64,000 nt of DNA from Bipolaris cookei (GCA_002286855.1 NRSV01000108.1:1-64000); one strand, 5' to 3'. Positions 44,405 to 55,394 are shown, counted from the first letter of the stretch. Notes: a model not told the origin generated them from the letters alone. Numbers and translations are program-made.

Positions 44405-44609
44405 TGTTGAAACAAGGTATCTTTCATTTTACAACTACTAGGGAGAACCTGTTGGGAGGATGTAGGATAGTTGCCCCGTATTGTATTGTCACATGTCACT
44501 GTTACGTGTGCACGGACGCAGTACAGACCACCACGGTACCTTCCAATACACCACACGAAACCCTAATGCATCTTCTACCAACCTAGACTGAACTCACATA
44601 TTCTCAACA
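44405..44609 (+). mobile_element. Probable diverged solo LTR, family alpha
   Basis: Starts TGTTGAAACAAGGTATC and ends ACATATTCTCAACA, preceded by CTTCTACCAACCTAGACTG, matching the 3' part of the alpha LTRs. No target duplication is visible (CGTTA left, TGTTC right). Confidence 0.55.
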
Positions 44610-45157
44610 TGTTCTATATATATTTCTGCGGGAGCTTAACACTGCGGCCCTGCTCCATAAACTTTAATAGAGGAGCCGATGAAGAGGCCGCAACTCTACA
44701 GAGGACGCTTTCGAAAGTTATGGCCCCGCGCTAGACAGGGATCCTCAATTTCTACCGAAGTACTACCGAAATACTATCAATCTATGGAAGACTCCCCCGC
44801 TTAAAATACCTTCTACCTTCTTGATACTCATCACCACCTTTTAACTGGATAGTTTGTTGGATACACAGCTGGGATCCGCTCTATCCAAGCCTGGATTTGG
44901 TGTTGAGGTAGCTCATCCCAGACTTGATGCCATGACTTAGTCGCTTCTATCTTATTCTTTTGAGCTCCTTTCTTAGTAGATCTTCTCCTTATCCACATCC
45001 AAGTAGACTCAATAGCATTTAGATCAGGAAGGTTACCACACCAGAGAAATCTTTGAATTCCCTTTCTTGAATATATGAAATCCTGGGCGTGGTGGATATA
45101 AGAGGGAGCTCTATCTTGAATAATCGTATCTGGCTTATTTTTAAGATATTTTTTATG

Positions 45158-45526
45158 GAGTAGGGATAAGAAGGTGGCATCTAGGCCAAGAACAAGACTA
45201 AAACAAAACAACAAAAACAGCAACAAAACTAGCAAAAGCACAAAGATCATTTCATTTTCATTAATTTAGTATTTCCTTTACCCTTAAAAGAGCTCGCTGG
45301 AAGGCAGCACTGCTGCCCTACATTTCTTCCTGTTTACCAAACTGCTCTTTAGCACCAGGCGTCTGCTAGAGGCCTAGCCGCAAACAGACAAAAGCCGAAG
45401 CACCACAGTAGTACCACACAAGGAAAAACAAAAGCCCACATGTAAATAACAAGATAGAACGGCCTACGGCCAAAGTCTTACATAAACCCGAGCTGCACAT
45501 AGAATCTAATGGAATAATAATACACG
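45158..45526 (+). mobile_element. LINE 3' UTR fragment, copy 3
   Basis: Virtually identical to the last 360 bases of LINE copy 2, starting in codons for RRWHLGQEQD and ending AATGGAATAATAATA. Lies inside Tc1-E where about 90 codons of the transposase are missing relative to Tc1-F, so the insertion came with a deletion. Confidence 0.85.
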
Positions 45527-46063
45527 GTAGCCACCTCAGTGGTGGTTTAAGACTACTGAGGTTTCGTCCGACCAGATTACATTCTTCCAGTCTTCGAGTG
45601 TCCAGTCCTTATGGACGAGACACCACTCAAGTCTCTCTTGTCTCATCTTTAGTGTTAAGCCAGGTTTTCTTGTCGGCTTAGTCTTATTGTATACTCCTGC
45701 CTTAAGTATCCGCCAGACAGTAACAGCCAAGACTTCATGGCCCAGAAGACTGAGATCACCAGCAAGATCAGCACAGGTCTTCTCTCGTCCATATCGATCA
45801 CGCTCTACATTCTGTAAAACCTCCTCTTTGATTGCCTCTTGCTTCCGTGGGCGACCTGATCGAGGGGCGTCTTCAGGAACCTCTATAGGAAATTTAATTA
45901 TAAGGGTGTTCGGATCGTATTCTCGTTCGCAGGCTCGACGATAAATCAATTGGATCGTCCGAGGGGGATACCAGTAAGTGCGCTGATCTCGGTGGTAGAT
46001 TTGCCTACGAAAGATGAAATTAGTGTTACTACTAAGGCTCGGTTCGATATATTAGCATTAGTA

Positions 46064-48197
46064 CTGTAGATGGTAATAGCTTGCAACAGGTCATTGGTTG
46101 CAGCACCCCCTGCATCATCAAAATCTCCACCCACCCACTTTAACACATTATTACTCCACCATGACAGCTATCGAAAAAGTGATTGCAGCAATTGATTCTC
46201 AGGGTCCGAAAGGACAAATCTCATGCCGTGCTGCTGCAAAAAAATGGTGTTGAGGTGTCAACGTTGACGCGCCGACACCAGCAGCAGCATGACTCCTATG
46301 CAACCGCCGCGCAGAAACGTCAATTACTCACACCACTACAAGAGCCTGAGCTTGTAAAATACATTGTAGAGCTCACATACCGGTCTCTTCTACCAACGCG
46401 ATCCATGATAAATAACTTCGTCCAATGTATTGTGAAATGGGAATCTTCGGACAACTGGGTTACCTGATTTCTGCGCAGGAACTCAGACACTCTCACCACC
46501 AAAAGCTCCACTGGCACCGACTCAGTCAGTATTAAAGCTGATAATTTGGATAGTTATTGATTTCATTTCAATCTTATCTACTGCAAGATCGCCCAGTATA
46601 ACGTGTTACCGCACAATATCTATAATATGGATGAGAAGGGCTTCCTCCTTGAGGTAACAAAAAGGAGCGAAAGAGTGTTTTCGAAACAACTTTGGTCCCA
46701 AAAGAAAGTTACCGCAGCCTTTCAAGAAGGTAACTGCGAATGGATAACGATTTTAGCTTGTGTTTGCGTTGATGGGAGCTCACTAGACCCGGCGGTAATC
46801 TTCGAAGGAAGGAGCGGTCTTCACGATAGCTGGGTACGCAATCTTAAAATTAGAGAACACCAAATATTTTGTGCTACAAGTGACTCAGGATGGAGTAACA
46901 ATCAGCTCGCACTTGCCTGGGGTGAACAGCTCTTTGATCGTCTCACAAAAGCTAAGGCAAAACGAAGTTTCCGACTCCTTCTTCTCGACGGCCACAGCAG
47001 TCATATTACCCCTGACTTCATCGACTACTGCGACCGTCACCGGATTCTACTTGCAATATTTCCCCCTCATGCGACTCACAGTCTTCAGCCACTCGACGTG
47101 GCGTTGTATGAGCCCCTATCCTCTGCGTACTCCGATGCCATCGCCAACCACTTCCACCGCAGTCAGGGGCTACTCAGCGTGCAGAAAAGTGACTTTATAC
47201 GCTTGTTTTAGCAGGCCTATACGCGAAATTTCACGAATGACAATATAGTAAGCAGGTTTCGTAGTACTGGGATACATGCGGCGGACCCAGAGGTTGTACT
47301 CAAACGCTTCAAAATCTCAATACCACGACCAGGGATCAATCCAGAACTTGAACACCATGGAGATAGAGATACTCATAGAGAGCTGTCTCATTTGTATGAT
47401 GCTGCGGTGCTGGATAAGTCGACAGTTGCGGGAAGAAAGTTGAAACTAGCCCTGCATTCACTTCAGGCCAGAAATGAGCTTTTTCACCATGAAAAGAACG
47501 AACTACGCAGTGAGATATCCACCAAAAAACAACCAAAAAGCACAATAAAGTTCTGGATCTGCAGCAGCACCAATAGTTTGAGAGTACGGCGGTAGTCTGG
47601 AGCTCCAGATCTATCCACGAGGCCTGCGCTCAAGAACGCGTCAGACAACAAGAAGAAGAGTCTGATAAACTAGAAAAGCAGAAAAGAAAGGAAACCAAAG
47701 CTTCTAATGCAACTCTGCGAGAAAAAACTGGCGGAGGAGACAAAGAAAAGTGGAGAAATTCAGAAAGTCAAGCGCGAGAAGAAGAGGCAGGCAAAGGCCG
47801 CGCAACTCGCCGTCGTGCGCGCTCAAAAAGCTCAAGAACGGGCAGCTGGAAATAACAAAAAACCTCAGAATAGACAGAATACATCTAAAAGAGAAGTTTT
47901 ACAGTCTTAAAATCAAAATCCACCAAAGCGGCGTCGTGTTATAGATGGTCAAGGTGGTAGTGGTGGCACTGAGTCGACCGCCAAGCCTCCCACTAAAACC
48001 ACCAAAACGGCCGCAACATCAGACTGCCAAAAAATTTGAATAGATATCAATATTATTTGGACGATTTAGACTACTCCACTAGAACTTCTCGCAACAATAG
48101 CTTGTGTATGGGGCTCTGCAGCCTCATTTTTAGTGGGCAGCCACATTTGGTGGGGTGTTGCAACCAGAGACCTGTTGCAAGCTATGACCATCTACGG
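46064..48197 (+). mobile_element. Pogo-type transposon (pogo-C), 2134 bp, inside Tc1-E
   Basis: TA at 46062-46063 and 48198-48199. Terminal repeats of about 45 bp: CTGTAGATGGTAATAGCTTG against CCGTAGATGGTCATAGCTTG. The plus-strand transposase starts at 46161 (MTAIEKVIAAIDSQGPKG), has a CENP-B-like domain broken by frameshift and CGA-to-TGA stop, then an open core 46603-47211 with YNMDEKGFLLEV, LLLLDGHSSHITP and THSLQPLDVALYE, all three catalytic aspartates. Further stops at codons for tryptophan and a basic C-terminus to about 47910. Similar in size to pogo-A. Confidence 0.88.
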
Positions 48198-48544
48198 TAC
48201 GAGAAGAAGACATCTCAACATCAAAAATTTAGATACAGTACTAACTCAAAAGTCTGTTCGCACTAGCGTCTGGGTGCACCAACACCACTTTTTTGCCCAA
48301 CTTCAACACCGTGCAATTCCACCAAACCATGTTCGATTTTCAAATTAAGATAAGATAATTACTGCTGTGATTGCTAGTATTCTGTCTAGTACTCATTTGC
48401 CTGTATTACGGCCCGGATTCGTTGCGGCATACTCAAGATTAGCTATCAGAGTATCTGGTATTGCAAACCATGCCTACGCGAACGAACTTCTGATAGGTGA
48501 CTGTACATTGATCTATCTACAGCCTCACAACAGGTGGATACATA

Positions 48545-48716
48545 CATGGGCAAATCGTTTTCTGGAAAGCAGGCTAAGAAGAAGTTAGCGTACCAAACTT
48601 TGGTTCTACCAATCAGAAGAGATATTGCTGTTGAGAACCTCTGTTCGATTGGCTGAAAATGACTCTGGTACGCTAACTTCTGCTTTACCTGTTTTTCAAA
48701 AAACGATTTGCTCATG
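48545..48716. mobile_element. MITE (172 bp), relative of 32513-32704, TA TSD
   Basis: Ends CATGGGCAAATCGTTTTCTG and (inverted) CATGAGCAAATCGTTTTTTG, TA at 48543-48544 and 48717-48718. Inner arms share GCGTACCAAA with the other copy. Confidence 0.82.
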
Positions 48717-48939
48717 TATGGGTGGATAGATCTTAAAAATTACCAGTGGGTGCCAAGAAATCTAAGAAATATTCGGTCCGATAGTCTGTCTGATCGGCCG
48801 ACAGGGGCTTGGCGGGGCCTTAACTTTTGAAAGCGTCCTCCGTATCCTAAATTTTACTCTCTATTACGCGCTATCAACGCTTACTCTTCGAGGACGGTGC
48901 TTGCGAGGCTTCACGCTTATGTTACTAAGCTTACTCTGC

Positions 48940-49064
48940 CGGGCGGTCAAATACCTGCGGACAGTCAAATGCCCGCTACTCCAACAAAACCAAAACCACT
49001 ACCACCATCGCTACCATGTCGCAGTTGCCCCAAATGGAGCTTACCAAAGCTGTGCTTGAAGCTA
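48940..49064 (+). mobile_element. Possible 5' remnant of another pogo transposase
   Basis: An ATG at about 49016 opens MSQLPQMELTKAVLEA, like the start of pogo transposases, and runs into the left TA of pogo-H. The rest is not found next to the right side, so only a remnant can be claimed. Confidence 0.35.
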
Positions 49065-49066
49065 TA

Positions 49067-50163
49067 ACGTGTTTTACAAGCGAGCGGTCCACCCCATCAA
49101 CTTTCTATACCTTACCAGCTTACAACAATCATGGCACCACCAATTCTATCTCAACATACCTCTAGTGAGGCTAATATATACCTTGCAATATCAGCTCTTA
49201 ATAAAGACCAAATCCAGAATGAGAGACGCGCTGCTGACATGTTTGAAGTCTCTCGGACAACGCTCCGCCGCCGACGCGCTGGGAAGCCTGCCCGACACGA
49301 TTGCCAGCCTAACTCAAAGAAGCTTACTAAGCTAGAAGAGTAGGTAATAGTCAATCATGTACTTGATCTAGATCTACGTGGATTTGCGCCTACCTACGCA
49401 GCTGTGCGCGATATGGCTGATAGACTGTTGGCTGCGCGCGGCGCTGGCCAGGTCGGCGTCCGCTGGTCGTGCAACTTTGTCAAGCGTACAGACAGTCTTA
49501 CGACGCGTTTCAATCGGGCGTACGATAGGCAGAGAACTCTATGTGATGATCCAGTCTTGATCAAGAGCTGGTTTGAGCTTGTCGAGCAGACAAAGGCCAA
49601 GTATGGTATCTGTGACGAGGACGTCTATAACTTTGACGAAACTGGCTTTATGATGGGCAAGATCACGACTCAGCTTGTCTTTACAGCGTCAGAGAGAAGG
49701 ACACGGCCAAAAGCTATTCAACCAGGTGGTCGTGAGTGGGTAATGATGCTCTCAGCTGAGCTAATGCGCGATCGGATCACCAACCTTGAAAAGGCTAATA
49801 AGGCAGCCACAAAGCGTAGGCAGCGTAAAAAGAAGCGAATACAGAAGCGAGGAGTGCTAACAAAGGGAGTTGGAGAAGATCTAGTCGCTCAGCGCGAGGC
49901 TGATCAGCAGATTGCTCATGAAGAGCCTCAAGGAGGAGAGCGATCAGGTGTCAGCCGCCAGGCTCTAGCGCGGTGTAGCAGGTGTAGAGAGACTGGCCAT
50001 AATTCGCGTACATACAAGAGAGATACTCTAGATACTGCTCAGTCTACTCCATCACTTTCTATATATCATACTATCACGTTGTTAAGATATACGTCTTTAG
50101 TGATGCGCAAACTTGGTGGGGTGGCCAACTCGCTTGCCTGGCCAACTTGCTTATCCACCACGT
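49067..50163 (+). mobile_element. Pogo derivative with internally deleted core (pogo-H), 1097 bp
   Basis: TA at 49065-49066 and 50164-50165; ends ACGTGTTTTACAAGCGAGCG and (inverted) ACGTGGTGGATAAGCAAGTT. N-terminal frame 49131-49343 has the helix-turn-helix (NERRAADMFEVSRTTLRRRR), then a TAG, then an open frame 49404-50168 with the CENP-B-like domain, the first catalytic block VYNFDETGFMMG, a jump from REWVM to a coiled-coil (LMRDRITNLEKANKAATKRR), and a C-terminal zinc knuckle in which CSRCRETGHNSRTY has lost its last cysteine. The part with the second and third catalytic residues is deleted in frame. Confidence 0.85.
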
Positions 50164-50165
50164 TA

Positions 50166-51188
50166 TAGATAAAAGTAAATGTAATTAATCGCTAGTATCT
50201 ACTGTACCTTTCTTACACGTTCGTGAACTGTGCCCTGTCTCGCCGCATTGCTTGCAGTGCCTTTTATGCTGCTTGCCTGTACCTGTTCGGGTCCTACCTT
50301 CACGCGTTTCCCCATCTGCCTGCGCTCTAACTTCTAGTTCGGCTATTGGTTCCTCTGCCTGTTCCTTTGAAAGGCCCCCGCCCTCTTGGATCCGCTTCTG
50401 CTTCCGCGATTTACGCTCAGAAGCAGCCTTATTTGACGCTTCAAGTTGCAGCACTCGGGCTGCTAGCAACGTCTGCAAATGCAGTATCATCTCAATGCCC
50501 TTTTCAAGCTGATTAAGCACATTAACCATAGAAGATGGTGAGGAACCCTGATGCAATGACTACTTTCACGCAGTTCCCGACACCTATAGTAAAGCCAGTC
50601 TCATCAAAGTTGTAGGTATCTTCGTCCTGGATGCTATACTTGGCCTTGACATTGCGTACAAGGTCGAACCAGGGCCTAATCACATCTGGATCACTACATA
50701 AGACCCTCTGGTAATCGTGCTGCCTCATCATTCGCGACTTGAGCTCAGGCTCGCGTTTAACGAAGTTTGAAGCTCATCGTGGGCCAACAGGCTTTGCATC
50801 ACGCGCAGCGCGCAGTTGATTAGCCATATCTTTAACGCAACGCAGGGTTGGGGCAAATCCTTGCACACCAAGTTTCCTAAAGTAGTATACAAGCGCCCTC
50901 CCTTCTGTCTTCCCAAAATTTTATGATATGGAGTGGGTGTCGCATGTTGATTTCTTCCCGTCGCGTCGGCGGAAGAGGGTTGATTTTGAGACTGTAGACA
51001 GTAGCAGCACGTCGTACGCTTAGTTCTAGGGGCGCTTTATTTGTTTGAATGGCTAACTTAATTCTTTCTTCTTTTGGGAGCAAATTAAGGTCATGTGGTT
51101 GGGCTATTGAGGTTTGAAGGTTCAAGAGCCCAACAGTTTGTTGGAGTGGACCACTCGCTTAGCTGTCCGACTCGCTATTCACTCACGT
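50166..51188 (-). mobile_element. Pogo derivative with internally deleted core (pogo-I)
   Basis: Right end (inverted) ACGTGAGTGAATAGCGAGTC with TA at 51189-51190; the left end is lost against pogo-H. Minus strand: helix-turn-helix region (KEERIKLAIQTNKAPLELSV), FAPTLRCVKDMANQLRAARD, first catalytic block TYNFDETGFTIGVG, a deletion junction at codons for VKVVIA, then SSMVNVLNQLEKGIEMILHL, a basic region and an intact zinc knuckle CKQCGETGHSSRTC. The segment 50234-50845 is identical to 59270-59881. Confidence 0.82.
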
Positions 51189-51231
51189 TAAGCCACTAGG
51201 CCTACCCCTATTCTTGTCCCGTCTTTGACCT

Positions 51232-51787
51232 TTGAGGCTTCCGAGTAGATCGCTGTGAAGCTGTCTCCTATCCGCGATTGAATGTATTCTGTGTGAGCGA
51301 CTGCCTCTTCCTCTTTAGTCTTTTTCGACATAGTCACAGAGTAGTTAAGACTATGCCATGGTCGAAACCTGAATGGAATAGTCTTTTCTATGTCTTCTGT
51401 GTCTTGGGGATGGAGCTAGTGATAGCCTGTAGTGGTCTGGGTTGCTTATTTCTAGCTTGTTTGACGTCTGTTGTTTGTAGCCTTGCAATCGCAGTTGCGA
51501 TTGGGTGCGTTTTCGCTAACAGGGTGGCTCTGAAAGTGTATTTTCTCCTTTTTACGTTTAGCCGTATTTCTGGTGACGGCAAGCTAGCTTCGATGCTTGT
51601 TGGGATTGCTGGGGAGGTTCTGAAAACCCCTAGCGCCCTCCTGCAAGCAGTGTTGTGTAGTGGTTGAAGTGGCTTTTTCGCAAAGCTTTGAGAGCGCCAG
51701 TATATTTGCGACCCGTAGTCCGCAATACTAGCGACACATGCTAGATATACCTGTCTTACGTCATAGGGAGATAGACCTTTGTCTATG
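51232..51787 (+). mobile_element. Non-coding retroelement, second copy, tail missing
   Basis: Matches 39110-40060 closely but lacks the 375-bp insertion and stops just before the AGTCTTACATA tail region, abutting the Copia gag fragment. Confidence 0.68.
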
Positions 51788-51793
51788 TTTGAT

Positions 51794-52430
51794 TTATTTG
51801 GTAATAAGGCTATGAGTTTGGTGAAAAGTGGCTAAGAAGGTAATGTACTCGCTGGTTAGGCCGCTGAGGAACTGGTCAACGAAGAAGGGCTGGGGGGTTT
51901 TGCAGTCAGTATCTAGAGCTTCGAGGTCCACTTTTGCCGTGCGAAGTCGTTCAGCGTATTCTAAGATACTCTGGTTGCACGAGTCTAGGGTTAGCTGCTT
52001 GTAGGTTTGGTGTAGGTTTTGAAAAACGGCGCTTCCTGTTGGCCGGTAGCGAGTCCTTAGCTTGCTAAAGGCGTCTACGACGGATTTTTCTTCCTCGAAT
52101 GTGGCTTTTGCGTTTGCACCACATCGACTCTTAAAGACCCAGAGTGATTTGTCCTGGTTCTGTTCCCACAACGTTTGGCGGGCGAGTCTATTCTTAGGCT
52201 CTACTTCGGGGTAAGTACGGGGATCGTTAACTTCAGGTCTATTTTCCAAGTACCTTCCGAACCCCGAAGACCCAAGGAATTCAGTAATCTGCCTCTCCCA
52301 TTTGATCCAATCATTTGGTCCTTCGAGGGCTTCAATGCTGTGTAGCCCGATGCTAGAGAGGGTTTTGTCAATGGTGCCGCTTCGCAGGTGGTGAAGAAGC
52401 TTTTTCCGCAGCTTGTTTTTGCCTAGCCCA
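51794..52430 (-). mobile_element. Ty1/Copia gag fragment
   Basis: Minus-strand frame with the Copia gag pattern: EALEGPNDWIKWERQITEFL, LWVFKSRCGANAKATFEEEK, AFSKLRTRYRPTGSAVFQNL and YAERLRTAKVDLEALDTDCK. Truncated at the C-terminus (51794) by the retroelement at 51232-51787; no zinc knuckle or pol follows. A leader and primer-binding site lie upstream (to the right). Confidence 0.75.
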
Positions 52431-53214
52431 CTGAATTATTGCCTTCTCTGTCTAGTACTAGTTTCTTACTTAGACAGTTGTTTTATACGTCTTCTAGTCG
52501 GGTTGATGCTTGTTTTTCGTCAAGTATCGAAGATCCTAGTGAGCGTGAAGGCTGTAACAAGGTTACTTGCCTATATATATTATGCTACGCTACAATATTC
52601 TAGTTCAGAATATTGTCGTGCTTACCTTTTGCTGGTAGGTTGGCCTCATGGCCGAGTCGTTATCACGTAGTATTGATTTAGTGGGCATTGGTGCCCACCT
52701 CGATTGCAAAGGGGCTGTAGTTACTTCGAGGCCGACGAGTTCGCAGGAGCTCGCTGGGCCAATCTTACATTCTTGTACGTAACCACTGCAGTCGCTTGAT
52801 ACGGTCATATTTAGGCGGCTTATAGGTCTGTACGATTGTTCGTCGGTTGGCGTTGGTGAGTGCTCAAGAGAGACAGTCGTATGATGATATAAGGTAGTGT
52901 TAATATTCTGGTTTCGCGTTGCTGGTTGGCGAGTTCGAAGGTCGTAGCAGTGTTGCGACGTCATCGTTTTAACCTTAGCGGGTGTCATCGACGGTGGCCA
53001 GTCCTGACGCGTTTCTCGTTGTCGCTGGGTTTGGTGATTTGAGTAGAGCGCGAGCCCTTGGGCGGTGTGCAGTTTCAGCTTTATTCATTATGTTGTTTCG
53101 TCACTAATCCCGGTGAAAACCCGTAGCACTGGGGGTAAATAACTAAGGAGACTAATTTGTTAGTGAATAGAGAGAAAGGAGAAAAGGGGAGGTTTTGTTT
53201 TTGCAGCGGAAAAT
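52431..53214 (-). other. Copia leader region, no gene recognised
   Basis: Between gag and the primer-binding site. The minus-strand frame 52988-52605 has no known domain and may be leader sequence. About 780 bases is long for a leader, so another insert is possible. Confidence 0.4.
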
Positions 53215-53228
53215 CCGGGCTCATAACC
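53215..53228 (-). promoter_or_regulatory. Copia primer-binding site (initiator tRNA half)
   Basis: CCGGGCTCATAACC on the plus strand is the anticodon-arm sequence of an initiator methionine tRNA (GGG, CAT anticodon, CC). On the element's own strand this is the complement, the place where a half-tRNA primes Copia reverse transcription. It directly abuts an LTR-like end TGTTAAAT at 53229. Confidence 0.6.
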
Positions 53229-53400
53229 TGTTAAATAACGGATTGATTGGCTAACTATTGTAGTGCAAGAGAGAGTATATATAGCTGAAGTGTTGAGTGA
53301 CCAGGAGTTGCCACCTACGGATTTCAACTTTTGCTTTGTTGATCTTTGGTTTCAGTCCCCTTCAGCTTCAACAGTTTCAACAAGTTTCAGGGCCTTTACC
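53229..53400 (-). mobile_element. Probable 5' LTR of the Copia element (outer end not found)
   Basis: Begins TGTTAAATAACGG (the inner LTR end, inverted ATTTAACA) next to the primer-binding site. AGAGTATATATAGC may be its TATA region. The outer boundary cannot be set because pogo-F follows. Confidence 0.45.
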
Positions 53401-53407
53401 TTCAGTT

Positions 53408-55240
53408 TCAACAGCTATCAGCTTTTTTAGTGTTGTACTCCTCATCGTCGCGCTGCCAGCGCGTAACTTTGGTAGTAATAAGGACGCCATCATCAGCACG
53501 CTTACAGTATCGCCTGCCAGCAGCACGTATTGAGGGGAGCAGCCGCCTGTATTTATTGTAGATGACTTTAATCCGACGCTGTTCTACAGCCTTAGCTGCC
53601 TGGTAATGATGTTGATCCTCGCGCTCAGCTCTTTCTTTGACCATCGCGCGCGCGTCTTCAACGTAGATAGGACCGCCAGCTGCTTGTATTGTACGTCGCT
53701 TGCGACGGCGTTGCTCGTCCTTAGCAAGCTTTGCCGCTGCAGTTTGGCGTAGCTCACATCGTAAGCCCTCAGCAGTTCGCGCCACTGCTGAGATACCCCG
53801 CTTGTGTTTGATAACGCTTGCAGCGACGTCAGGCGAGAGATGCTCAGGCTCAGACGTTGCGTCTAGTTGTCACTGATGGTGCTCGAGTCAAGCAGTTTGT
53901 AGGTTGATTCTGCAGCAATTGTAGCTAATCTGAGGCAGCGCGCGCGATAGCGATGAGCCCAGACGTGGTGTTGAGCTTACTACAACAGGAATATTTTCTC
54001 GCGAAGGTGGAAGAGATGGAGGGGTAGGAGACTACTAGACGCTGCTATTGTCGTTATCGCACGACTGAAGCGTGCTGATTACTATGTCTGGTTTGAATGG
54101 AGCAAGCCCAGTTCGCCTCCAGCCGCTTAATATAGTGGAGCGCGTAAAGGCAAATCACTGGATCTCAGCAATAATCGAGAGGAAGTCTATTTTGTTAATC
54201 TCTTTTGACCCCGCGCGAGCAGCCCAGTTGATGCAGCGGCCGCGGTGATACTTGAGCGGTTGAAAGCAGCCGATGTCAAGTGGTTGAAGTATATGAGTAT
54301 GGTGAGGCGGCAGTGCGTATAATTGTATATTTTGCTGTTCAGCGTATCCAATAAACTCTATTGTTTCATGAGAGCGGTTCCCATAAATTAGTGGTAACCT
54401 CCATATACCCTTCAATCGCGTCTTCGTACAGTGATCAAAGTGCTTCAACCACTCCAGCGCGAGTTGATCATTGTTATAGCCTCTCTCTGATACCGCAATT
54501 AAGCAGCGATCAGGCAGATCAGCTAACCAATGCTCGATGACTGTCGTAGCTTTGATAATAATCGTAGGCTCAATGATATTGCCAGCAGCGTTGACGCACT
54601 CCACTAGAATAATCAGCTCATGGTTATTCGGGTTTGGGATGAAGACAGTGCGTTGATTTTTGGTGTAGATATATTGACTTACGGCCACTCCAATCCGGCA
54701 ACCAGTCTCATCTATGTTATATATATCCTCTAGTTGTACCCCAAGTTGATCTATCATGGTTTTGAGCTTTGTGAACCAGTCCCGTAGGACTTCTGGTTGT
54801 TGTGCCTGCAATCCCAATACCTCCATTGGCTTTACCTTAACGCGCTTATGTTTTGGGTAATGACGGAGCCAACAGCGTACCCAATTCTTTTCAATTGGTG
54901 AAGGAGCTTTTTCAGTACCAAGATACGACTCCTCAAGCAAAGCGTAGGCTTGTACAGCGATAGTGTGGTGTTGAATGCCGAAGCCAATCGCGTCAATCGC
55001 GTCAAGATAGCGCTCAAGAGCAAGGTCTTGGACTTCGGTGAGCAGATAGTTTGGTGGCTTTCGATCACTGCGTGTGGGCTCGTTGTTGTATGCGCGGAGA
55101 AGATGTTTATACTTGAGATTATAGACTCTAGCATAAGATAAGGTGTTTGGCTTGGGGAGCTTGCGGAGCGCATCGGCATCATTTCTATTCGCCACCACCT
55201 CGTCAGTATATCTCGACGCTGTAGAGCTAGACTTTTGCAT
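53408..55240 (-). mobile_element. Pogo-type transposase (pogo-F), long open frame, second aspartate missing
   Basis: Minus strand. A 361-codon frame (55240-54155) starts MQKSSSTASRYTDEVVANRN, has an unusual N-terminus (NLKYKHLLRAYNNEPTRSDR), a CENP-B-like helix block (IEKNWVRCWLRHYPKHKR), the first catalytic block IYNIDETGCRIG, then PLIYGNRSHETIEF where families have LIxDGHxSH, so the second aspartate is tyrosine, and HTHILQPLDIGCFQPLKYH with the third. A TGA follows, then decayed C-terminal sequence with WRRTGLAPFKPD and a basic frame 53785-53408. Terminal repeats were not identified. Composition is more GC-rich than the hAT relics. Confidence 0.8.
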
Positions 55241-55394
55241 GCTACAAAACTTTTGGCTTATTTAGATTTTAATTACAGAGTATCGTGGTGTTGGTTGTTC
55301 TATCTTTAAAAATATATTTCCCTTGACGTGGTATGCCCGTGCGAGGCACGGGCAATCTTTTAGATAATTCACTGGAACCATTAACTTATGGTTA
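55241..55394. other. Upstream flank of pogo-F with a GC-rich hairpin
   Basis: GCCCGTGCGAGGCACGGGC (about 55338) forms an 8-bp stem hairpin, perhaps part of the pogo-F terminus. Nothing else recognised. Confidence 0.35.

Larger units (their letters stand above)
44699..48842 (-). mobile_element. Tc1/mariner element (Tc1-E) with three nested insertions
   Basis: Ends CAGAGGACGCTTTCGAAAGT and (inverted) CGGAGGACGCTTTCAAAAGT, TA on both sides (44697-44698, 48843-48844). Transposase on the minus strand: start near 48213 (MSSSRTNANISNRALVVTLI across pogo-C), a homeodomain-like HTH (FVGKSTTEISALTGIPLG), Tc3-like second HTH, the first DDE block WKNVIWSDETSVVL (about 45560), the second IIQDRAPSYIHHAQ and third LPDLNAIESTWMWI (about 45010). 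Inserted: LINE copy 3 (45158-45526, with loss of some transposase codons), pogo-C (46064-48197), and between 48240 and 48725 more foreign sequence including a MITE. A relative at 61919-63436. Confidence 0.85.
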
